In this document: positions 1 to 6,338 of the stretch, piece by piece
How the letters are laid out: each line of letters opens with the position of its first letter
Numbering within the stretch: position 1 is the first letter of the stretch
Assembly (NCBI GenBank): GCA_963607765.1
Contig: CAVDDT010000055.1
Span: forward strand, 1-7,173
From: Colivicinus sp963607765
Lineage (GTDB): Bacteria; Bacillota_I; Bacilli_A; Erysipelotrichales; Erysipelotrichaceae
Direction: 5' to 3'
DNA: 7,173 nt
Notes under the pieces: model-generated
Told to the model about the DNA's origin: nothing
The model's input: only the letters and a program-made list of their open reading frames with translations
Databases searched by the model: none
Made by a program: the position numbers and the translations under genes

Positions 1-1156
1 TTTTGATTCGAGTGGTGGCTGGCATGATGCCGGAGACTATGGAAAGTATCTAGTTACAACCAATAAAGTCATTGCGGATTTATTATTTTCGTATAAGTAT
101 GGCGATAATCAAAGTGAAGAATTGTTATCAGAAATTAGATATGGTCTAGATTTTGTGATGAAGCTTCAAGCAAGTAATGGATCAGTCTACAACAAAATAG
201 TTACACAAAACTTTGCAGATTTTATATCACCCGAATATGATGATGCTCAAACTTATGCACTATATCCTTGGACATTAACGACTTCTTCTTTTGCAGGAAT
301 TACAGGGATTGCGTATGAAGTGTTTAAGGATATTGATGAAGAATATGCCAATAAGTGTTTAGAAGCTTTTAATAAAGCGATAGATTATTTATACAACAAC
401 CAAAGCGCTTATAATCCAATTAATCCAGACGAGTTTAATGTTGGAACATATTATGATGAAGATGAGTCCGATGAAAGATTATTTGCCTATAGTGTGGCTT
501 ACAGTATTACTAAAGATGAAAAATATTTAAGTTTGATCAATGATTTATTTAATAATGGCATTGGTGGCAATTTAACAGCTAATTGTAAGGCTTATGCCTA
601 TGTTACGCTGTTGGATAGCTTAGATATGGAAAGCAATCTTTATCAAACGGTTAAAGATGCTTTTACTGCAGAATGCGATAGCGCTGCAGATAGCATCAAA
701 TCTAATATGTATGCTTATCCTATGTCAACATACATGTGGGGATCTAACCAACATACATGCGACACAATTAATGAACTGCTATTAGGGGCTAGATTTTTAA
801 GAGATGAAAGATATTTAAAAAGAGCCAGTGAATCTATTGGCTACATACTAGGCATGAATACTTTAAATATGTCTTTTGTCTATGGCTATGGATATAACTA
901 TCCTAGTACTATTCATAGTAGATTGGCTTATAGTAAGGGTGTAAATATAATTAAAGGTGCATTAGTTAATGGCGTTAGCCAATATTTAACCGATGGTATA
1001 ATAGGAAATTACTTTGACGATAACAGTCCAATCGCTACACGTTTTGTAGACAACAGCGATAGTTATTCAAATGTAGAACCAGCAATAAATTATAATTCAG
1101 CACTAGTATTGTCATTATCTTTACTAGACTATGCGAATAATAATCAACTTAAATAG
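1..1156 (+). CDS. Glycoside hydrolase family 9 (cellulase-type endoglucanase), 5' truncated by window edge
   Basis: This is the C-terminal 384 residues of a GH9 enzyme, a family of inverting hydrolases that mostly cut beta-1,4-glucans. The reading frame is open from base 2, so the real start lies upstream; the in-frame TTG at 122 is internal and would remove the catalytic base. Visible residues 5-16 (GGWHDAGDYGKY) are the family signature; Asp9 and Asp12 match the catalytic-base pair. Further family motifs follow in order: WGSN at 246-249, a YILG..T segment near 281, the G.N.P...H.R substrate-binding motif ending at Arg307, and the end motif NVEPAINYNSA, whose Glu359 (bases 1076-1078) fits the catalytic acid. 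The catalytic set therefore looks intact. The protein ends about 25 residues after that Glu, so there is no C-terminal dockerin or carbohydrate-binding module. Signal peptide and any N-terminal Ig-like domain are out of view. Being first in a run with glycosyltransferases suggests polymer trimming rather than plant-fibre digestion; that role is inferred. Activity on another beta-glycan is possible. Confidence 0.93.
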   Translation, partial: FDSSGGWHDAGDYGKYLVTTNKVIADLLFSYKYGDNQSEELLSEIRYGLDFVMKLQASNGSVYNKIVTQNFADFISPEYDDAQTYALYPWTLTTSSFAGITGIAYEVFKDIDEEYANKCLEAFNKAIDYLYNNQSAYNPINPDEFNVGTYYDEDESDERLFAYSVAYSITKDEKYLSLINDLFNNGIGGNLTANCKAYAYVTLLDSLDMESNLYQTVKDAFTAECDSAADSIKSNMYAYPMSTYMWGSNQHTCDTINELLLGARFLRDERYLKRASESIGYILGMNTLNMSFVYGYGYNYPSTIHSRLAYSKGVNIIKGALVNGVSQYLTDGIIGNYFDDNSPIATRFVDNSDSYSNVEPAINYNSALVLSLSLLDYANNNQLK

Positions 1157-1168
1157 TATAATTAAGAC

Positions 1169-2131
1169 ATGGCAAAATTAACGGTTATAGTAGCTATATA
1201 CAATGTAGAAAACTATTTAAGAAAATGTTTAGATTCCCTAAAGAAACAAACTAGTGATGATTATGAGGTATGGTGTGTTAATGATGGATCTAAAGACAAC
1301 AGTAGAAACATTATCTTAGAATATCTAGATGATGATAAATTTAAATTGCTTGACAAAGAAAATGGCGGTTTATCTGATGCCCGTAACTTTGGGCTTGAAA
1401 GATGTGATAGCGAATACATTTCTTTTGTGGATGGCGATGACTTTGTATCCTATGACTATGTAGAAACCATCATTAAAAACATGGACAACGGCTTAGACAT
1501 GCTGGTGTTTAATTATAATCAATATTATTTAGCTAATAATAGTGTTGAAAAGATGAATATGAATATTGATGCTGGAGTCTATTCTTTAAAAGATAAAAAA
1601 GAGCTTTTGGCTTATACTCCTAATGCAGCTTGGAATAAAGCTTATAAAACATCTTTGTTTAAAGATAATAACATTATTTATCCATTTGGATATAGGCATC
1701 AAGATATGGGAACTACTCCTAAATTATTATTAAAGGCCAATAAGATAGGCTATATTAATGATGCTTTATATAATTATCTAATAGATAGACCAAATAATAT
1801 CACTGCTCAAATTGATAATAAACTATATCACATTATTGATATGGCTAAAGAAGTGATGGATTATTATAAAAAAGAGAATGTCTTTAATGAATATATCAAT
1901 GAATTTGAATATTTAGTAAAGAGAAACTTTATTCAATCATTAAGAAAGAGCATGAAGCTTAAAGATAAAAAGTTTGTCTATAAGTTTATTGATGATATCT
2001 TTGATGTAGAAAAAGAATATTTTAAAGATAGTAAACGTACATACAATTTAGTTGAAGAAAACGGTGATGAAGTATACCTATCTAGATTCAAATGTAAGAT
2101 GTACTATCTATTGAAGCAAATAAAGGGTTAA
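1169..2131 (+). CDS. Family 2 glycosyltransferase (GT-A fold), non-processive
   Basis: The 320-residue protein is a typical soluble GT2 enzyme that moves a sugar from a nucleotide sugar to a growing surface glycan. The N-terminal half is the GT-A nucleotide-binding domain: IVAIYNVENYL at 7-17, the NDGS motif at 38-41 (Asp39 for the nucleotide), GGLSDARNFG at 66-75, and the metal-binding DGDD at 88-91. An AAWNKAYK segment at 153-160 belongs to the acceptor side, and HQDMGT at 177-182 stands where many relatives have an ED-type catalytic base, so Asp179 is the likely base. The C-terminal third is lysine-rich and helical, which may help it sit on the membrane; no transmembrane segment or QxxRW motif is present, so it is not a cellulose-synthase-like processive enzyme. 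It starts 12 bases after the GH9 stop, with no clear Shine-Dalgarno sequence, and belongs to the same operon. Donor and acceptor cannot be read from the sequence. Confidence 0.95.
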   Translation: MAKLTVIVAIYNVENYLRKCLDSLKKQTSDDYEVWCVNDGSKDNSRNIILEYLDDDKFKLLDKENGGLSDARNFGLERCDSEYISFVDGDDFVSYDYVETIIKNMDNGLDMLVFNYNQYYLANNSVEKMNMNIDAGVYSLKDKKELLAYTPNAAWNKAYKTSLFKDNNIIYPFGYRHQDMGTTPKLLLKANKIGYINDALYNYLIDRPNNITAQIDNKLYHIIDMAKEVMDYYKKENVFNEYINEFEYLVKRNFIQSLRKSMKLKDKKFVYKFIDDIFDVEKEYFKDSKRTYNLVEENGDEVYLSRFKCKMYYLLKQIKG

Positions 2132-2140
2132 AATTATTTT

Positions 2141-3118
2141 ATGAGTACAATTTTTATAACGGGTGCAGCTGGGTTTATTGGATCTAGCACAAGTGAGAGA
2201 CTATTAAAAGATGGATACGATATTGTGGGAATTGATAATTTTTGTGATTTCTATGATGTATCTTTAAAAAAGAAAAATGTTGAAATAGTAAAGAAAGTAG
2301 CTTTAGAAACCGGAAGAAACTACAAGCTAATTGAAGGCGACATTAGAGATAAAGATATCTTAAATAAGATATTTGATGAAAGCGAAATAGATGCTTGCAT
2401 ACATTTTGCGGCTATGGCAGGAGTAAGACCTTCAATTGAAAATCCTTCTTATTATGTAGATGTAAATATTAAAGGACTAGTTAATGTTTTAGATACCTTG
2501 AGAGAACATAATGTCTTAAAGATGGTATTTATTTCTAGTTCCTCTGTTTATGGTAACAATAAGAAAGTTCCTTTTTCGGAAAAAGATAATGTTGATAATC
2601 CAATTAGTCCATACGCAGCTACTAAAAAAAGTGGTGAATTAATTTGTTATACATACCATAGTTTATTTAATATGGACATTGATTGTCTTAGATATTTTAC
2701 AGTCTATGGTCCTAGACAACGTCCTGATTTAGCTATAAATAAATTCACTAGACTAATGCTTAATGATGAAGAGATTCCAATGTTTGGTGATGGAACTACA
2801 GCTAGAGATTATACTTTTATTGACGACATTGTACATGGCACAGTGTTATCTTTAAACCATGTTTTAAATAACAAAGATGTTTATGATATCTTTAACCTTG
2901 GTGGTTCTAATCCAATTAGTTTAATCGATTTAATCAATTTAATTGGCAAGACATTAAATGTAGAACCAAAGATTAAACAATTGCCCATGCAAGCAGGCGA
3001 TGTGAATATTACATATAGCGATTTCTCTCACGCCAAAGAAGTATTGAATTATAATCCAAATGTTAAAATTGAAGAAGGCATTAAAAGATTTGTTGAGTGG
3101 TACAAGAATGAAAGATAA
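2141..3118 (+). CDS. NAD-dependent UDP-sugar epimerase, probably UDP-glucuronate 4-epimerase
   Basis: This 325-residue extended short-chain dehydrogenase/reductase most likely interconverts UDP-glucuronate and UDP-galacturonate in the cytoplasm. The Rossmann NAD site is GAAGFIG at 8-14, with Asp32 (GIDNF) positioned for the NAD ribose. The catalytic set is the SSSSVYG stretch at 132-138 and Tyr158/Lys162 in PYAATKK. Features that favour the glucuronate 4-epimerase branch are DFYDVSLK at 36-43, AAMAGVRPSIENP at 90-102, PFSEKDNVDNPIS at 144-156, and FTVYGPRQRPDLAI at 186-199. ARDYTFIDD at 221-229 is the usual C-terminal substrate-binding segment. Length and motifs are complete, with no sign of decay. 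The gene begins 9 bases after the glycosyltransferase and its last 11 bases overlap the next gene, suggesting translational coupling. It probably supplies the donor sugar for one of the flanking transferases. A UDP-glucose or UDP-N-acetylhexosamine 4-epimerase is the main alternative; membership of the epimerase family is much more secure than the exact substrate. Confidence 0.92.
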   Translation: MSTIFITGAAGFIGSSTSERLLKDGYDIVGIDNFCDFYDVSLKKKNVEIVKKVALETGRNYKLIEGDIRDKDILNKIFDESEIDACIHFAAMAGVRPSIENPSYYVDVNIKGLVNVLDTLREHNVLKMVFISSSSVYGNNKKVPFSEKDNVDNPISPYAATKKSGELICYTYHSLFNMDIDCLRYFTVYGPRQRPDLAINKFTRLMLNDEEIPMFGDGTTARDYTFIDDIVHGTVLSLNHVLNNKDVYDIFNLGGSNPISLIDLINLIGKTLNVEPKIKQLPMQAGDVNITYSDFSHAKEVLNYNPNVKIEEGIKRFVEWYKNER

Positions 3119-5339
3119 AGTTAGTGTTGTTGTACCGGTCTATAATGTAGAAAAATATATTCGCAAATGTCTAGAATCATTGATTAATCAAGATTACGAT
3201 AATTACGATGTTTTGGTTGTGAATGATGGCTCACCTTATAATGAACAAGCAATTATTGATGAGTATGCAAAGAAGTATCCAAAGATAATTAAAAGTATTG
3301 TAAAGGAAAATGGTGGCTATGGCAGTGTTTTACAATTGGCTTTTGAAATAAGTGACAGTGAATATATTTTGGTATGCGATCCAGATGATTATCTATCAAG
3401 TGATGCGATTAGCACTTTAATAAATTATAAAAATGAAACAAATGCTGATTTAGTAGTAGGAGCAAAGCATCTAGTGTATGAAGATAGTAGCGAAGAAACT
3501 TACGATCCTTCTTTTAATAGTGAATTTGGTAAATTAATTGATAAGAAAGTATATACAAAAGGTGAGAGAGACTATGAAATGTTATATTTTCTAGAACCAT
3601 CGCCTCATGCGAAGCTATATAGAAGAGATATTGTAAAGAAGATTGTTTTTCCAACTAAAGTAAGTTATACAGATAATCTTCTCTATTTTTATACTTTAAA
3701 TAACGTAAATACTGTAACTTATTGTGAAAAAGCTGTAAGTTATTACTTAATTAATAGAACCGGTAATACTAGAACTGATTTAAAACCAACAATAATTGAT
3801 AGTTGGGTTAAAGTATTTAATTCTATCATGGAACAAGTTTCAAATGCCTTGCCTATTTTTTACTATCGTATGTTTGAATCTTTCTATTCTATTTACTATA
3901 AGATAGATAATATTGCTGGTGATGAAAAAGTTAAACTAGCAAAATATGATGTTTTATATTCTTTTTTAGAAAAACTAATTCCATATAGGGATTCTATTTT
4001 GGGAATTAATAAGAGATATCAAAATGATTCTAATATTATTTTTAAACAAAAAAGTGATTTATTAGATAAAGATAAATCTAGAAAAGCCTATGATAATTTG
4101 GTTGATAAAAGACTACATGGCTCTTTTAAGTCTAATTTAAAAAATGCAGTCATTAACAATAAACTACTATCTAAGGTATATGATGTATATCATTTTCATG
4201 CGAAATATTATAAGACTAGAAATGATGAAAAGATAATAATGAACGATAAGTGCTCGTGTAAACCTTTATTTAATGATGATAAAGTTCATTTCTTTGGCTA
4301 TTATGATAAGTCATGTGTATTTGATGGCAAAAGTTTAAGCCATAGATTAGATAAAGATAACTTTGATTATAGTCAAACAGTAGATATTTTGGTTAATGAT
4401 AAAGTGGTATCTAGTTCAAAAGCTTGGAACTTCCAACAAGGTTCAATGAGCTCTTGGATAGATGAAAAGCATATCATTCACAATGATTTTGATGGCAAAA
4501 AATATATTAGTAAGATTGTTGATATTGATACTTTAGAATCTAAAATAATTGATTTCCCTATCTATTCTTTAAGTAAGGATAAAAGATTTGCGCTTAGTTT
4601 AAATTTCTCAAGACTGGCTAAACTTAGAAAAGACTATGGATATTTTAACCTACCATATGATAAGCTTCCTGATAATAAAAACGATGGTATTTATTATGTT
4701 GATATATTAAACAATACATTTTCTTTATGGCTAACTTTAGAAGAAATCATCAATTTTAAAACTAAAGATAACATGATTGGCGCCACACATAAAGTTAATC
4801 ATATTGATATCTCACCCAATAGTGATAAAGCCATCTTCTTACATAGATGGTTTGTTGGCAAAACTAAATATACTAGATTATTGTGTGTAGATATTAAAAC
4901 TAAAAAGTTAAGTTTGTTAGCTGACAATGATATGGTTTCACACATGTGCTGGTACGATAATGATAATGTGTTTGGTTTCTTAAAAGGAAACAATAATAAA
5001 GATGGCTATTTCTTTATTGATATGAATGGCAATCAAAAACAAATCGTTAACCAATATCTAGTAGATGATGGCCATCCGACAGTTATTAATTCAAGATATA
5101 TCGTAACTGATTCTTATCCTGATTATACTTGCAAGTCTAAGCTATTCTTAATTGATTTAGATAATAATAATGTTGAAATAATAGGAAGATTCTATTCACC
5201 AAAAAAGTACCAAGACGACAAAAGATGCGATCTTCATCCTAGATGTGACTTTGATGGCAACAAGATTACAATTGACTCAGTATGTAATGGGATAAGAAAT
5301 ATCTATCATATCGATATTAGTTCTCTTTTGCATAATTAA
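3108..5339 (+). CDS. GT2 glycosyltransferase fused to a C-terminal beta-propeller-like domain
   Basis: I place the start at the ATG at 3108, giving 743 residues, because the GT-A domain begins at once (VSVVVPVYNVEKYI, 5-18); an in-frame start at 3060 would only add 16 residues buried in the epimerase gene. Residues 1 to about 215 are a family 2 glycosyltransferase: NDGS at 39-42, ENGGYGSVL at 67-75, the metal-binding DPDD at 91-94, and YTDN at 187-190 with Asp189 as a possible base. Residues about 216-375 are a helical, lysine-rich linker. From about 376 to the end comes a beta-rich domain with repeating strand-turn units, such as HIDISPNSDKAIFLH (565-579), CWYDNDNVFGF (614-624), GHPTVINSRYIVTDS (655-669) and LHPRCDFDGNKITIDS (709-724), typical of TolB/WD40-like or oligogalacturonate-lyase-like propellers. 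There is no signal peptide or membrane segment, so it should act in the cytoplasm. The transferase call is firm, the propeller fold is inferred from the repeats, and the role of the propeller is unknown. Confidence 0.9.
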   Translation: MKDKVSVVVPVYNVEKYIRKCLESLINQDYDNYDVLVVNDGSPYNEQAIIDEYAKKYPKIIKSIVKENGGYGSVLQLAFEISDSEYILVCDPDDYLSSDAISTLINYKNETNADLVVGAKHLVYEDSSEETYDPSFNSEFGKLIDKKVYTKGERDYEMLYFLEPSPHAKLYRRDIVKKIVFPTKVSYTDNLLYFYTLNNVNTVTYCEKAVSYYLINRTGNTRTDLKPTIIDSWVKVFNSIMEQVSNALPIFYYRMFESFYSIYYKIDNIAGDEKVKLAKYDVLYSFLEKLIPYRDSILGINKRYQNDSNIIFKQKSDLLDKDKSRKAYDNLVDKRLHGSFKSNLKNAVINNKLLSKVYDVYHFHAKYYKTRNDEKIIMNDKCSCKPLFNDDKVHFFGYYDKSCVFDGKSLSHRLDKDNFDYSQTVDILVNDKVVSSSKAWNFQQGSMSSWIDEKHIIHNDFDGKKYISKIVDIDTLESKIIDFPIYSLSKDKRFALSLNFSRLAKLRKDYGYFNLPYDKLPDNKNDGIYYVDILNNTFSLWLTLEEIINFKTKDNMIGATHKVNHIDISPNSDKAIFLHRWFVGKTKYTRLLCVDIKTKKLSLLADNDMVSHMCWYDNDNVFGFLKGNNNKDGYFFIDMNGNQKQIVNQYLVDDGHPTVINSRYIVTDSYPDYTCKSKLFLIDLDNNNVEIIGRFYSPKKYQDDKRCDLHPRCDFDGNKITIDSVCNGIRNIYHIDISSLLHN
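5317..5339. other. Tail-to-tail overlap of two convergent operons
   Basis: The plus-strand GT2-propeller gene stops at TAA 5337-5339, and the minus-strand SGNH-like gene stops at the complement of 5317-5319. The last seven to eight codons of each gene are therefore encoded on opposite strands of the same 23 bases. There is no intergenic space, and I see no GC-rich hairpin followed by a T-run on either strand nearby. Transcripts from the two operons must therefore share complementary 3' ends unless termination occurs inside a coding region or depends on Rho. Confidence 0.88.
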
Positions 5340-6336
5340 CTTTGTTTATTTGAAGCATTTTGATAAACTCATCAACATTGTTTTCGTTTACCCAATATCC
5401 AAATCCTTTTTCATATAATCCTTCATAGTAAGCGTGAAAACACATACATTCTAAAACTTTATCGCTTACTTCAGCGGTGTAATGGGAATTGTCTATCCAA
5501 TTGCCTGAATCGGTAGTGATTGAGTTATAGCCTGAGAAGTTACAGTATTCGGTGATAGAAGCTAGTTTCTTTAAGAAAACAAGATAATCTTGATTAAGAG
5601 CCGCATCATATGTGACATAGTATAGAGGGTTTGTGAAAACCACTAATTTGATATTGTTTGAGTCGCATAACTCTTTCAATTCTTTTATTTCAGCTAATGT
5701 TTCATCTAGTCTACAACTATTTGAAATGCTAGGTTCTGCATTATCAAAATTATAAGTTGTATCATTATTTCCATAATCCGAGTTCCAGCCAAATTCATAG
5801 AAACGATAACTATATGAATCATCTGCTGTATGCTTGTAAATAATTGTTGTATAAGATTTGAATGACATAGCTGGATCCAAATAATAGCTATAAAACTTTA
5901 TGGGATTTTCAACAGACATTTCGTATGATGCATTAGAAGCGCTGTTATGACTATCTGGATCAATTGTATAAGACAGGTTGTCTACCCCAAGATAAATGGT
6001 CTTAGGAATAATGTTGTTTTCAATTAGAGTTTTCACATTATTTAAAGTTTCTAGAGGAATGGCTTCGGAATAAGTCATATTATAGGCACTAGCTCCCCAA
6101 ATGTTGTTGACATGAATGTTTCCGACTCTACTAGAACCAAAGACAAACGTATCAAATTTATCAGGATTATTTAGAATATATTTCATCTTTATATAATTCT
6201 TGTTTGGTTCAACACCATTATCTCTTATATTTAACGCATGAAAGATGTTAAAAGGATCAACAGTAATAGAAAACAATACTGCGATAATTGATAGAGATAA
6301 AATAAATACTAATACTTTTTTAATAAATGTTTTCAT
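5317..6336 (-). CDS. Membrane-anchored SGNH-like acyltransferase partner (DltD/AlgJ/AlgX-like)
   Basis: The 339-residue protein has one hydrophobic segment at residues 7-26 after a lysine-rich start, with no evident cleavage site, so it is probably an N-terminal anchor with the rest outside the cell. The body looks like the SGNH-like partners that sit beside MBOAT proteins. FGSSR at 66-70 is a block I motif in which Ser69 is the likely nucleophile, with Ser68 replacing the Asp of classical GDSL enzymes. FTNP at 234-237 may carry the block III Asn, and DNSH at 282-285 supplies the Asp-x-x-His end of the triad. In known systems such proteins accept an acyl group moved by the MBOAT and place it on a polysaccharide. 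The gene begins 2 bases after the MBOAT stop without a recognisable Shine-Dalgarno sequence, which points to translational coupling. Acetylation of the polymer is the most likely role; D-alanylation is less likely because the neighbour is AlgI-like rather than DltB-like. No close named family is certain. Confidence 0.8.
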   Translation of the reverse strand: MKTFIKKVLVFILSLSIIAVLFSITVDPFNIFHALNIRDNGVEPNKNYIKMKYILNNPDKFDTFVFGSSRVGNIHVNNIWGASAYNMTYSEAIPLETLNNVKTLIENNIIPKTIYLGVDNLSYTIDPDSHNSASNASYEMSVENPIKFYSYYLDPAMSFKSYTTIIYKHTADDSYSYRFYEFGWNSDYGNNDTTYNFDNAEPSISNSCRLDETLAEIKELKELCDSNNIKLVVFTNPLYYVTYDAALNQDYLVFLKKLASITEYCNFSGYNSITTDSGNWIDNSHYTAEVSDKVLECMCFHAYYEGLYEKGFGYWVNENNVDEFIKMLQINKVNYAKEN

Positions 6337-6338
6337 AA

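Noticed and set aside
122..124. TTG as the start of the GH9 gene
   Set aside because: The same frame is open to base 2 and encodes the GGWHDAGDYGKY signature upstream of this codon, so the TTG is internal.
3060..3107. An earlier in-frame start for the GT2-propeller gene
   Set aside because: It would add 16 residues encoded inside the epimerase gene, ahead of a GT-A domain that begins naturally right after the ATG at 3108.
4799..4993. A 64-codon open frame on the minus strand inside the GT2-propeller gene
   Set aside because: It lies wholly within a well-supported gene on the other strand, shows no recognisable motif and has no promoter or ribosome binding site, so it is a chance open frame.
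5308..5317. Ten-base palindrome ATATCGATAT near the convergent gene ends, as a terminator or operator
   Set aside because: It is short, AT-rich, has no loop and is not followed by a T-run. Such palindromes are expected by chance in DNA of this composition.
1169..5339. Cellulose synthase (BcsA-like) as the identity of either glycosyltransferase
   Set aside because: Neither protein has transmembrane segments or a QxxRW motif, so neither is a processive synthase. If one exists it lies outside the window.
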